Below are positions 8,341-15,971 of a stretch of DNA of 25,102 nucleotides, one piece after another; position 1 is the stretch's first letter, and every line of letters begins with the position of its first letter. Made by a program: the position numbers and the translations under genes. Below the pieces are notes generated by a model. The model was not told the origin of the DNA, searched no databases, and worked only from the letters and a program-made list of their open reading frames with translations. The stretch covers positions 1 through 25,102 of the forward strand of contig PMYA01000068.1 of NCBI GenBank assembly GCA_003170935.1. Reading direction: 5' to 3'. Source of the stretch: Methanobacteriota archaeon. GTDB taxonomy: Archaea > Halobacteriota > Bog-38 > Methanoflorentales > Methanoflorentaceae.

Positions 8341-9006
8341 ATTCGATCACTCATCGACATTCACTGTTGCATTGAGAAGCGTAAGACTATAGGGATTGTT
8401 AAATTTGCTGTTATGAAAACGGTGATGAGTCGTACATCTTGAGGAGATTCTGCTTCTCAACTGAGTTCCTTTATTCCTCAAGCGGACTGACACCTGCAAT
8501 CTAGTTTTCGCTTTTTGACGTGTGGAAAGCGCTCAGGATACTTCTATAAAGTGGCCTCTCTGGAGCTTCTCACCCTCGCAGCAAGTCTGCCACAGCGTTG
8601 CGATGCATTGTTTAAGTATTTTGTTCTAGTGTCGGCGATGTTCTTGATCTTCACGTTCGCCAACCTCAACTGTTGCTATCTCACGCTGCCCGCTAATACG
8701 ATGTTACGAGGAGAGCCTCTCGTCTGAATGCATCCGCTGTGACAAAGACGAGATCGCTTTTTCCTTTTAGGCCTTTGTGTTGTTGTCTCAGATTCGAACG
8801 AGACAGCGGCGAACTGCTCACAATAAGGTCGACCTCATTAAAACAATCGTAGGCAGAGCACTTCGAACGCATCTTGGATATGACGGCTGAATCGAAGGAC
8901 TATCTAGTATAAACTAACAAACTACGGCTTTAACGGTAGAAGCAAAGCTTTAATAATCAAATCGTTACTCTTACGACGTCAACCGACTTTGAGAACCGGT
9001 AACGCG
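8341..9006. other. Long divergent intergenic region
   Basis: About 665 bases between the divergent GT2 (minus) and GT4 (plus) genes. I see no recognisable protein; a 70-codon plus-strand frame (8515-8727) has hydrophobic patches but no ribosome-binding site and no family look. A short inverted repeat (CGCTTT ... AAAGCG) lies near 8509-8530. The 3' end holds the probable promoter of the downstream glycosyltransferase. The length is unusual for an archaeal intergenic region and may reflect lost genes. Confidence 0.45.
8948..8957 (+). promoter_or_regulatory. Putative TATA box for the GT4 gene at 9007
   Basis: CTTTAATAAT is centred about 54 bp before the ATG. Archaeal spacing would put the transcript start near 8980 and leave a leader of about 27 nt. 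Inferred from sequence and geometry only. Confidence 0.35.
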
Positions 9007-10170
9007 ATGAAGATTTCCGTATTGGCACCTTTTTCAAAATACAAAGATGGGATTCCGAGAGCCACAGAAGAGCTGATTTCAAAGCTCTGTGAGGCAGACG
9101 ACGTAGAATCAGTTTCAGTCATAGCAGCAAAAAAAGAGAAAGACTTTGTTAGCCCTTCTCTTTTGAGGAACAAAAAAGTTTCTCTGTTCGTTGTGCGCTC
9201 ATTCCTCGTTCCGTGGACATTGCTACGGACTATTAAGTTATACAAGACAAGTGATGTTTTAATCCTCTTCGGGTTCCCGTGTTATACCTTCGATCCGTCT
9301 TCGCTTCTATTTTTTTTCCAGCTTCTCGTCAAGTTCGGTATTTTGCCTACGGCAAAATGGGTCCAAATGCTGTACGACTTCGTTTTCTATACGTGTCCTG
9401 AGGACCAAGATGTCGCACTCAAAGAAACTACGCTTTATAAGGTTTGGAAGAAGTACTTTGTCTATATTCCTGTGCGATACGTCGCTATATCTGAATCGAC
9501 CAAGAAGGAAGCGATGCGCTATTGGGGCCCAGGAACGGCCGAAATCACAGTGATCCATCTGGGCTCCTTCGTAACCCCGAAAAGTCCCCGCACTCACTTC
9601 GGGAGTAAGAAAATACTAACAGTGTCTGATATCTCCCCTCGCAAAAACCAACTGCGATTGATACAAGCGTTTGAACTCGTTCATAGAGCAAATCCAAGCA
9701 GTAACGCAGAGTTGACGATCGTAGGTTATTTAAGAAAAGATATCCCCGAGTTCGAATCAACCCTGCACGACATTCGAAGGCGCAATAAGGGAATAAACAT
9801 AAAACTAGCCGGCTACCTGGCCGACTCCGAGGTGCTGTCGCTCTACGAAGAGGCCGACGTCTTCGTTTATCCCTCGCTCTACGAAGGGTTTGGACTCCCG
9901 GTACTTGAAGCGATGGCGTGTGGATGTCCGGTAATAGCCTCCAACGTCTCCTCATTACCCGAAGTGGTCGGAGAGGCAGGCCTTCTCGTCGATCCCTACG
10001 ACGTTAAAGCGCTCGCGCAGGCGATGCTCACTGTACTCGAGGCCGACGAATTGAAAAGAGAGATGAGCCGAAAAGGCATAGCACAAGCCCAGAAGTTCTC
10101 TTGGGAGAAGGCCGGCGCGGGGTTGCTGGCCGTTTGCCGAGAAGTAGCGGAGGGGGGTGAGCCAACCTAA
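9007..10170 (+). CDS. Glycosyltransferase, GT4 family (GT-B fold)
   Basis: 387 residues from the ATG at 9007; a TTG 18 bp upstream is in frame, but the protein's first beta strand is KISVLAPF. The N-terminal half has the acceptor-site pattern [14 protein letters not shown]. The C-terminal half shows [13 protein letters not shown], typical of mannosyltransferase-like GT4 enzymes, and the donor EX7E motif as EGFGLPVLE (293-301), followed by [19 protein letters not shown]. It should use an NDP-sugar donor to extend a lipid-linked glycan. It is divergent from the GT2 gene and convergent with the nitroreductase gene. Its C-terminal third is richer in GC than its N-terminal third, which may be ordinary variation. 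Confidence 0.93.
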   Translation: MKISVLAPFSKYKDGIPRATEELISKLCEADDVESVSVIAAKKEKDFVSPSLLRNKKVSLFVVRSFLVPWTLLRTIKLYKTSDVLILFGFPCYTFDPSSLLFFFQLLVKFGILPTAKWVQMLYDFVFYTCPEDQDVALKETTLYKVWKKYFVYIPVRYVAISESTKKEAMRYWGPGTAEITVIHLGSFVTPKSPRTHFGSKKILTVSDISPRKNQLRLIQAFELVHRANPSSNAELTIVGYLRKDIPEFESTLHDIRRRNKGINIKLAGYLADSEVLSLYEEADVFVYPSLYEGFGLPVLEAMACGCPVIASNVSSLPEVVGEAGLLVDPYDVKALAQAMLTVLEADELKREMSRKGIAQAQKFSWEKAGAGLLAVCREVAEGGEPT

Positions 10171-10317
10171 GGGATCCAATTAACAGTTCTTCTATTTCTC
10201 GTACACCAAAACGATTTATGGCTTATTGTTCGGACATCTGCGCGGCCAATCATCTGAATTGTCTTCATATGCGCCTAGTCGGGCTTGTCCCTTCCCCTGG
10301 TTACATATAATCCCTTT

Positions 10318-10839
10318 TCACTCTTTTTCCTTTGCTAGGATCTTATCGTACTGGAGATCTCCAGCAGGAATCGACCTCTTCACCTCATCGGGATAGCCGA
10401 ATGAGATAATGGATTGCACCAAGAAATCCTCAGGTAGACCAAGCACCTGCTTAACATAATCCTCAGAGGTCAGATTGCGGCTATGCCCTCTCTTTCTAAT
10501 TTGGATCCAGCAGGAGCCGAGGCCCAGGCTGGAGCCGACAAGCTGGAGGATTATGGAGGCAATGGAGCAGTCCTCCACCCAGACATCCGACTCTTCCCTG
10601 GCGGCAGTGACAACTACGCCCAGAGCTGCCCCTTTCAGGAAGCTGCTGCCGCTCTCTTTAGCTCGGGAAAGCCCCTCCAGCAATGCTTTATCGGTGATGA
10701 AGATAAACCGCCAGGGATTGATGCCGCGAGAGGAAGGAGAGCGAAGAGCAGCCTCCTTGAGCAGTTCGATCTTTTCCTTTTCTATCTCCCGATCCTTGTA
10801 TCTTCTGATGCTGCGTCTACTTCTCAATATGTCGAGCAT
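10318..10839 (-). CDS. Nitroreductase-family FMN oxidoreductase
   Basis: 173 residues from the ATG at 10839. ATG 10848 is the alternative, but AGGATGATC just upstream of 10839 fits the archaeal ribosome-binding site better. The frame is open much further upstream through the preceding gene, and that part is not nitroreductase. Family features: LRSRRSIRRYKD near the start (FMN phosphate contacts), LRSPSSRGINPWRFIFI (the APS...N.QPW segment), LGLGSCWIQI, and a C-terminal LPEDFLVQSIISFGYPDE block. These enzymes are FMN-dependent dimers that reduce varied substrates with NAD(P)H; the true substrate is unknown. It follows the flavoprotein gene with almost no gap, indicating one transcript. Base composition matches that gene and differs from the surroundings (few CpG), suggesting joint transfer. 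Confidence 0.9.
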   Translation of the reverse strand: MLDILRSRRSIRRYKDREIEKEKIELLKEAALRSPSSRGINPWRFIFITDKALLEGLSRAKESGSSFLKGAALGVVVTAAREESDVWVEDCSIASIILQLVGSSLGLGSCWIQIRKRGHSRNLTSEDYVKQVLGLPEDFLVQSIISFGYPDEVKRSIPAGDLQYDKILAKEKE

Positions 10840-10852
10840 AGTGATCATCCTG

Positions 10853-12205
10853 TTAGCCGCTAACTCTGTCAAAATCGCTCTTGATGCTCCTGGCAGCCAG
10901 CATTCCCGTAGAAAATGCCGCTTGCAGATTATAGCCCCCCGTATCGCCATCCACATCCAAAACCTCGCCCACCAGATATAGTCCTTTGACCAGTCTGGAC
11001 TGCATGGTTTTGGGATCGACCTCAGCGGTTTCCACTCCACCTCTGGTGCACATGGCCAGGTTAAAGCCGCAAACATCGGATACGACCAGAGGTAGACCTG
11101 TCAGATTATCAATCAATCGATTTCGCATCTTTCGGGTCATTTGAGCCATTTGCAGGTCAGAGGCAATCCCTGAGAGCTCCAGCAATCTCTTTGTCAAACG
11201 GGGAGAGAGCGGCACACCAGGAGGCACAAAGTTAGGCAGACTTGCCAACACAGACCGTAAACTCCTTCCACCATCACGCCGTGCCCTTTCCACGAGCCAT
11301 TCCTCCAGTGCCTCTCGTCTGTCCTCCGGCACAAAAGAGAGCTTAATTACGTCTTCTGCTCTGATATATCTGGATAGGTCAAAAATTCCTGGGCCCGAGA
11401 GTCCATCATGGGTGAATAGAATATCGCCCCGATGTTCTTTGATTTTTGCATGGCGATAGAGCGAGATCTTCATATCCGAAAACGAGAGACCGGCCAGCTC
11501 AGTGAAAGGATATTCCTTTATGAAAATAGGGGTTAGAGCCGGACCGATCTCAGATATGCTGTGGCCAAGGATGCCGGCAAACCTGTAGCCGTCTCCGCTC
11601 GATCCGGTGGCTGGATAGGAGCACCCCCCTGTGGCTATCACCAACAGCTTGGAGTGATAGCTGCCACCAACACAGCCCACAAAAAAACCATCCTCCCTCC
11701 TGGTTATGGACTTGACAGCCTGACTGCACTTGATGACTACCCCCAATTCCTGGCATTGCAAGGTCAAGATATCCAGCACATCTCTGGCCTGCATAGTACC
11801 TGGGAATATCTTACCCCCCCTTTCTTGGACCATGCCCAGCCCCAGGTCTTCGAAGGAGGAGATGAGATCGCGGTTCGTGAAACCGAGAAGAGCCGGGCGC
11901 AGGAACCTGCCATGATTTCCATAGTGGTCAAGAAAGTCATGAACATCTCCATCGTGAGTTATATTGCAGTGGCCATAGCCTGAAATCAGGAGCTTGTGCC
12001 CTGGGGAATTCTTTCTTTCCACAATCAATATCTTTTTACCATTCTGCACAGAGTTTATGGCGCAAAAAAGCCCGGAAGGCCCAGCTCCGACAATAATCAG
12101 ATCGTAGTCTTCGGGTCCAAGCAAAAGCTCATCTCTCTCGCTGGTTTCAAGTACATCATCCGGCTTAGCCCGGATTTTTTTATGAAATTTTGCCAAAGGA
12201 ACCAC
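10853..12205 (-). CDS. HI0933/BaiN-like FAD-dependent oxidoreductase
   Basis: 450 residues. The FAD-binding Rossmann start is DYDLIIVGAGPSGLFCAI (GAGPSG at 40-45), with an acidic strand end at E63. The family hallmark SGxGxCN appears as SGYGHCNIT (75-83); most relatives have SGGGRCN, so this is a mild variant. Then come ATGGCSYPATGSSGDGY and, near the C-terminus, TRGGVETAEVDPKTM and GLYLVGEVLDVDGDTGGYN, all diagnostic of the family. Members are flavoproteins of largely unknown role; BaiN reduces bile-acid intermediates in gut bacteria. It is probably cytoplasmic and works with, or beside, the nitroreductase downstream. The GTG start at 12205 has no ribosome-binding site, and the real start may lie upstream in another frame. 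CpG is nearly absent over parts of the gene, unlike its neighbours. Confidence 0.92.
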   Translation of the reverse strand: MVPLAKFHKKIRAKPDDVLETSERDELLLGPEDYDLIIVGAGPSGLFCAINSVQNGKKILIVERKNSPGHKLLISGYGHCNITHDGDVHDFLDHYGNHGRFLRPALLGFTNRDLISSFEDLGLGMVQERGGKIFPGTMQARDVLDILTLQCQELGVVIKCSQAVKSITRREDGFFVGCVGGSYHSKLLVIATGGCSYPATGSSGDGYRFAGILGHSISEIGPALTPIFIKEYPFTELAGLSFSDMKISLYRHAKIKEHRGDILFTHDGLSGPGIFDLSRYIRAEDVIKLSFVPEDRREALEEWLVERARRDGGRSLRSVLASLPNFVPPGVPLSPRLTKRLLELSGIASDLQMAQMTRKMRNRLIDNLTGLPLVVSDVCGFNLAMCTRGGVETAEVDPKTMQSRLVKGLYLVGEVLDVDGDTGGYNLQAAFSTGMLAARSIKSDFDRVSG

Positions 12206-12284
12206 TCTACGTCTATTATTGCCATACTGATCGGTAAAAAGCTTTAGGAATCGCTAGTTCCTCAAAAAAATACACCATATCCAG

Positions 12285-12289
12285 CCTCC
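12285..12289 (-). promoter_or_regulatory. Strong Shine-Dalgarno upstream of the flavoprotein
   Basis: Minus-strand GGAGG is 6 nt from ATG 12278. This is the best ribosome-binding site near the cassette, yet the frame it serves (MVYFFEELAIPKAF...) stops after 20 codons. Removing one T from the T5 run near 12231-12236 would join it to the flavoprotein frame (...AFTDQYGNNRRRVVPLAK). It therefore may mark the original or real start of that gene. Confidence 0.5.
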
Positions 12290-12532
12290 TATAGGTAGTA
12301 AAGTCCCGTGCTGATCAATGAACGTGGCGTGGCGCGTTTTTACAGTTCGGGGTTACTGCCCCCATTTTGATATTTCGAGTCGGATTTCAGGCGGGATGCC
12401 AACATATTTACAGTACGGCGAGTCTAAACTCTGATGACAGGACTACAAGCTTGTGCGCTTTCGGCCTGTTTTGATGAGGGAATTTGTCCAGCTCTGCAGC
12501 GGACTGCCAAACGATGTCTATTAACTAAGCGA

Positions 12533-12540
12533 CTTTATAG
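12533..12540 (+). promoter_or_regulatory. Putative TATA box for the GT4 gene at 12593
   Basis: CTTTATAG is centred about 56 bp before the ATG at 12593. Initiation near 12564 would leave a leader of about 29 nt. Inferred only. Confidence 0.35.
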
Positions 12541-12592
12541 AACATCACAAGCGGTCACCGCTCCGCATAGGAGATGGGAACTCCAAGTAGCA

Positions 12593-13687
12593 ATGAACTC
12601 AGATTTGCAGCTACTAATCTTTCACGACTCACTCGACGTGTTAGGCGGCGGAGAAAAAGTCGTTGCGACAATAGCTAAGGCATTTGACGCGCGAATCGCG
12701 GCAGCGAATGTGGATCCAGAAGTCATTGGAGAATTAGGCATCGACCAAGACGTCATCTATGACTTAGGTAAAATAGGTGACCGTGCCCCCATAGGTCCAA
12801 TTAAATCAAGCTTGCTATTCCGAAAGGTACGTTTTCCAGGATTTGACAAGTATCTTTTAAGCGGATTTTGGTCACTTTACGCGGCTTACAATCACAAGCC
12901 TAACGTATCTTACTGTTATTCCCCTCGAAGGGATTTCTATGACCTGAAACACTTCAATATCGCGCGCCAGTCAAACTTGGCGAAGAAAGCAGTTGCGTGG
13001 AGTTGGACAACGACGCATAGTTATTTTGACAGAAACGCTATCAAACAGGTTGACAAGATATTGACGTTGAGCCGCACGGTTCAAAAACGGATAACACAAT
13101 ATTACAATAGGGATTCTACAGTCATTTACCCGCCTGTCCCAACAGAACGTTACTATACGAAAGAGTTTGGCGATTTCTGGTTATCAGTAAACAGATTATA
13201 TCCTGAGAAACGAGTCGATTTACAGATAAAAGCTTTCGAAAACTTGCCCGACGAAAATCTGCTAATCGTGGGCGGATACTCTCATCGCGACAAGGGGCTA
13301 GTCGCATATCATAAAATGTTTGAAGATCTGCCTCCAAACGTGAAGATCCTCGGGATAATTCCAGAAAAGCGCTTATTGGATCTGTACGCAACATGCAAAG
13401 GAGTGATATATACTCCCATTGACGAGGATTTCGGCTTGGTTCCTGTTGAGGCACAAGCCAGCGGAAAAGCCGTCGTTGGTGTAAATGAAGGAGCACTAAA
13501 AGAAACCGTTATCGACGGCCAAACAGGCTTCTTAGTGGACGCACATCCGGAATCATTGAAAAAAGCAATACTGCTAGTTTCAGAAGAACCGGAACGATAT
13601 AAAAAAGCGTGTAAGAAGAATGCGAGCAGATTCGATGAGCATATATTCATTGAAAGCATGCGCCAGACTCTTTGTGCTGAAGAATAA
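12593..13687 (+). CDS. Glycosyltransferase, GT4 family (GT-B fold)
   Basis: 364 residues from the ATG at 12593. The frame is open back to 12434, but the protein fold clearly begins LQLLIFHDSLDVLGGGEKVVATIAKAF, so the upstream 53 codons are rejected. The C-terminal donor domain begins WLSVNRLYPEKRVDLQIKAF and has the EX7E motif as EDFGLVPVE (278-286), followed by AQASGKAVVGVNEGALKETV. It is an NDP-sugar-dependent transferase, probably acting on the same surface glycan as the other transferases in the region. The gene is more AT-rich than the housekeeping genes nearby, as is common for glycan islands. It is convergent with the polyprenyl synthase gene, and its N-terminal segment suggests no membrane anchor. 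Confidence 0.93.
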   Translation: MNSDLQLLIFHDSLDVLGGGEKVVATIAKAFDARIAAANVDPEVIGELGIDQDVIYDLGKIGDRAPIGPIKSSLLFRKVRFPGFDKYLLSGFWSLYAAYNHKPNVSYCYSPRRDFYDLKHFNIARQSNLAKKAVAWSWTTTHSYFDRNAIKQVDKILTLSRTVQKRITQYYNRDSTVIYPPVPTERYYTKEFGDFWLSVNRLYPEKRVDLQIKAFENLPDENLLIVGGYSHRDKGLVAYHKMFEDLPPNVKILGIIPEKRLLDLYATCKGVIYTPIDEDFGLVPVEAQASGKAVVGVNEGALKETVIDGQTGFLVDAHPESLKKAILLVSEEPERYKKACKKNASRFDEHIFIESMRQTLCAEE

Positions 13688-13861
13688 AAAGTGGGCGTTG
13701 CTCTTCGGACGTAAAAAACGTGCACGCTTGGATTCTCCCGCCCATTTGAAGCTAATGTGATTGGCAATGCGTGCCACAGAACGAGTCTCGAGAATGTGTC
13801 CATTTTCAAGCGCTGAATCAACGGCACAGTAATTGGTCTGCCAGTCAAGCGCGACATGATA

Positions 13862-14725
13862 TCATATTTGATGGATTGCCCGCCTATCAACGCGTTCTGC
13901 CAACTGAATCAAGTTCTGCTTTGCTTCGCTTGATTTAAGCGGTCGCAAGCTGTCCACGGCTTCGCCGACGAATTCTTTCGCCATCTCGAAAAGGTATTCT
14001 TTTTGGGAGTGATGCGTGTCCTGCAGATCAAGCTCAATCGTTCGGCTTTGCTCCCAATCAGTGATGTCATCGTGGATTTGATAAGCAACGCCCAAGGCTC
14101 GTGCATAGGCAGCTAGCGCGCTGAGATCTGCAGCCGTCGCTCCACCGATAAGTGCCCCTATGGTCGCCGCGGCCTCAAAGAGCGAGGCCGTTTTTTTCAA
14201 CACGATGCGCTTGTATACCTCTGGAGGCACCGTTTCATTCGTCTCGCCGACAAGTCGTTCGATTAGTTCGCCCTCGCACATCTGTGCTGTCGCTGTGGCC
14301 AGCGCGCTCATGATACGGGGATCTGAATATCGCGCTGCTATGCTCAAGATCATTGAGAGGATAAAATCAGCACTCAAAAGCGCCATCTCTTGGCCATACT
14401 TCGCGTGAAACGCCGTGGCGTCGCGTCGTACTTCATCTCCATCGATAATGTCGTCGTGGATGAGCGACTCCATATGCGCTAACTCGACGGCAACGGCGGC
14501 AGGAAGAGGCTCGTCATCTCGCGCACGCACGCTGTCATATGCAATCAGGAGGAGGATTGGCCGCAGGCGCTTACCTCCAGTGAACGCGTCCTTAAACGGA
14601 GCAAAGAAAGGAGACTCGCGTCGCTGAGATAACTCTTTTTGCAACGCGATGTCTACTTGGACCCGGTAAGAATCAATTTTTGTTGAAAAATTGTCCGTAG
14701 GAGGGTCCGACGTAATTCTTTGCAT
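13862..14725 (-). CDS. Geranylgeranyl/polyprenyl diphosphate synthase
   Basis: 287 residues, all-helical trans-prenyltransferase. It condenses isopentenyl diphosphate with allylic diphosphates to make the C20 (or longer) precursor of archaeal ether lipids or of lipid carriers. Visible motifs: GGKRLRP (50-56), the first Asp-rich motif HDDIIDGDEVRR (90-101), KKTASLFEAA (177-186) and the second Asp-rich motif YQIHDDITDW (215-224). The residues just before the first motif (E86, S87) are not bulky aromatics, which argues against a farnesyl-only enzyme; the exact chain length is not predictable. The start is ATG at 14725 with GAGG 5 nt upstream. It is convergent with a glycosyltransferase and not next to mevalonate-pathway genes. 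Confidence 0.94.
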   Translation of the reverse strand: MQRITSDPPTDNFSTKIDSYRVQVDIALQKELSQRRESPFFAPFKDAFTGGKRLRPILLLIAYDSVRARDDEPLPAAVAVELAHMESLIHDDIIDGDEVRRDATAFHAKYGQEMALLSADFILSMILSIAARYSDPRIMSALATATAQMCEGELIERLVGETNETVPPEVYKRIVLKKTASLFEAAATIGALIGGATAADLSALAAYARALGVAYQIHDDITDWEQSRTIELDLQDTHHSQKEYLFEMAKEFVGEAVDSLRPLKSSEAKQNLIQLAERVDRRAIHQI

Positions 14726-14866
14726 CTGTTCCTCATTTTAAGGTGAGTCCGATCGTAAATAAACCTAGCTTCATCGATCAACCCCAATGCGACCGATCGT
14801 CAGACATCAATTCGAAACGAGCATTTCTGACGAGAGAATTGCGGGTTTACTGGCTCAATCCGCCGC

Positions 14867-15019
14867 CTATTCTACATCATTATTATAGACGAAGCATGAC
14901 GGGTCTTCGTTGAGATAATCGCCGGTAACCGCCCACGTCCTTCCTCGACACCCCCCACACAAACGCCTGTACACACAGTCACCGCAGCGTCCTTTGAGAC
15001 GCGTCTCACGCAAGTATTT
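14867..15019 (-). pseudogene. Remnant: C-terminal SPASM domain of an AhbC/AhbD-like radical SAM protein
   Basis: About 50 residues remain, reading [15 protein letters not shown], then [27 protein letters not shown] and a stop. This is the C-terminal auxiliary iron-sulfur cluster motif (C-x2-C-x5-C-x2-C ... C) of SPASM/twitch radical SAM proteins. It is closest in memory to AhbC/AhbD/NirJ heme-pathway enzymes, whose tails read CGxCxYRxxCGGCRARAYAVTGDY. The catalytic CxxxCxxC core and about 300 residues are missing. The fragment begins exactly where the UbiA remnant ends, so it lacks its own start and cannot be functional as a radical SAM enzyme. Confidence 0.8.
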
Positions 15020-15149
15020 CCCAGCGGAAGCTGCCGCCAAGCCACCATGCGAGAACACTTCCTAGGATGAATGGGAGCACCCCTACAATATGGAAAGGCG
15101 GACGCGAGAGCGCTAGCCACGCGCGTATTGTTTTCGCGAAAGACCCCAT
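15006..15149 (-). pseudogene. Remnant: N-terminus of a UbiA/MenA-type prenyltransferase
   Basis: From ATG 15149 the frame reads GSFAKTIRAWLALSRPPFH and [16 protein letters not shown], then GGSFRWE, before a TGA at 15006-15008. That is the first helix and loop of UbiA-superfamily membrane prenyltransferases (the W-x-x-L-S-R-P-P-F-H/T start of MenA-like members). The whole remainder is missing, including the first NDxxDxxxD active-site motif. A TATA box survives 27 bp upstream. The normal protein is about 280-300 residues; only about 44 residues remain before sequence changes over to the radical SAM tail at about 15020. Non-functional. Confidence 0.8.
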
Positions 15150-15176
15150 TTCTTCAAAGGAAAGTGATTCGAGAAG

Positions 15177-15184
15177 ATATATAA
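15177..15184 (-). promoter_or_regulatory. TATA box of the truncated ubiA-like gene
   Basis: Minus-strand TTATATAT is centred about 31 bp before ATG 15149, placing the transcript start within a few bases of the start codon. An intact promoter in front of a truncated gene supports a recent deletion. Confidence 0.5.
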
Positions 15185-15241
15185 CCATTGCACCTCTTTG
15201 CTTTAGTAGAACGTGGGACACCCGAACGAAGGAGAGGCTTT

Positions 15242-15598
15242 ATGGGCAGTATGAGGTCTCTATGGAGAGAACTTGCACAGGAGATCTCCCTATTCTCTAT
15301 GCTTGCGGTTGCCATTGTACTGTTTCAGAACCAGAGCGCCTTAGCGCTTACTTTGTTGCTGGCTATAGCCTTAGTCACCTTGGCTTTGTGGCACGACCGA
15401 TATGACCGCTGGTCTTTCTTTGTCGTCGCTGTGTTTGGCACGTGTGCTGAAGTGTTCTTCGTGCACTACGGAGTTTGGCACTATGAGAATCCGACCGTTC
15501 TTGGGATCCCCGTTTGGTTCCCTGTAGCATTTGGTACGTCAGCGCTGATCGGAGAGCGGCTCATCCGCACCGCTACGCGCACCGGGGCGGGCTCCTAA
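15242..15598 (+). CDS. Small multi-span membrane protein of unknown function
   Basis: 118 residues from ATG 15242, which has GGAGAGG 4-7 nt upstream; an in-frame ATG at 15188 has no ribosome-binding site and would add a polar tail. There are three to four hydrophobic spans: FSMLAVAIVLF, ALALTLLLAIALVTLALW, FFVVAVFGTCAEVFFV and VWFPVAFGTSALIG. Between the last two lies a distinctive HYGVWHYENPTVLGIPVWFP loop (G-x-W-x-Y-x-x-P-x-x-x-G-x-P-x-W-x-P). I remember similar loops in small conserved prokaryotic membrane proteins but cannot name a function. It is divergent from the ubiA remnant, so its partner may be gone. Confidence 0.75.
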   Translation: MGSMRSLWRELAQEISLFSMLAVAIVLFQNQSALALTLLLAIALVTLALWHDRYDRWSFFVVAVFGTCAEVFFVHYGVWHYENPTVLGIPVWFPVAFGTSALIGERLIRTATRTGAGS

Positions 15599-15971
15599 AA
15601 GTCATAAGAGTGAGGTGTACCTTGACCTACCCGCTTCCGAACGCATGCTATACGAACCAAAAAAAGGAACGAATAAATAAGCTTTGGCGGCCATCTGAAG
15701 CTGATTTTCTTGCTCATGTTTGCATTTTCTACGCCGATTTCTCGGAAAAGAAGATGACGTTCGCCATTGCCGAGGTCAGATCACGTTCTGCGAAAAAGCT
15801 CAGAAAAACGCAGACGTGGGAGGAAGGCCATTTGAAACGGCCACAGAATTCATATCCGATTCGTAAAGTGACCTTAAATGCAAACGATGCCTTCAGCGCT
15901 AGAACGAACTGGATAGACGTCTCTTGTTAATTTAAAACTTCTTGAGTAACTCAAATTATGATCAAAGAAGT
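15599..15971. other. Gap with no assignable gene
   Basis: About 370 bases between the small membrane protein and the methyltransferase. A long plus-strand frame (15514-15930) crosses it, but it starts inside the membrane protein gene and has no recognisable family. Its later part (from the ATG at 15754) is a basic 58-codon stretch of doubtful coding value. No RNA gene or repeat was recognised. Confidence 0.4.

Larger units (their letters stand above)
12206..12592. other. Divergent spacer with an orphan ribosome-binding site
   Basis: About 390 bases between the flavoprotein (minus) and a GT4 gene (plus). On the minus strand a strong GGAGG (12285-12289) sits 6 nt before an ATG (12278), whose frame runs only 20 codons, in a frame one base off from the flavoprotein. 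On the plus strand, CTTTATAG at 12533-12540 could be the TATA box for the GT4 gene at 12593. Nothing else was recognised. Confidence 0.45.

Noticed and set aside
8422..8464. C-box-like GTGATGA followed by CTGA, as in a C/D guide RNA
   Set aside because: No internal D'/C' boxes, no closing stem and only 32 nt between the boxes; short motifs like these occur by chance.
8515..8727. 70-codon frame with hydrophobic patches in the long divergent gap
   Set aside because: No ribosome-binding site, irregular hydrophobicity and no family resemblance.
10475..10981. Plus-strand frames of 126 and 168 codons opposite the nitroreductase
   Set aside because: Antisense shadows of the nitroreductase and of the 3' end of the flavoprotein; no ribosome-binding site or family look.
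10840..11076. Upstream extension of the nitroreductase frame into the flavoprotein gene
   Set aside because: The extra residues are out-of-frame translation of the flavoprotein C-terminus; the nitroreductase fold starts at LDILRSRRSIRRY.
11561..11983. 140-codon open frame opposite the flavoprotein gene
   Set aside because: It is the antisense shadow of a gene with intact, diagnostic FAD-binding motifs on the minus strand.
12434..12592. 53-codon N-terminal extension of the GT4 gene
   Set aside because: The GT-B fold starts cleanly at ATG 12593, the extension is Cys/Arg-rich without family resemblance, and a TATA-like box lies inside it.
15514..15930. 138-codon plus-strand frame
   Set aside because: It begins inside the membrane protein gene in another frame and has no recognisable domain, ribosome-binding site or plausible start.
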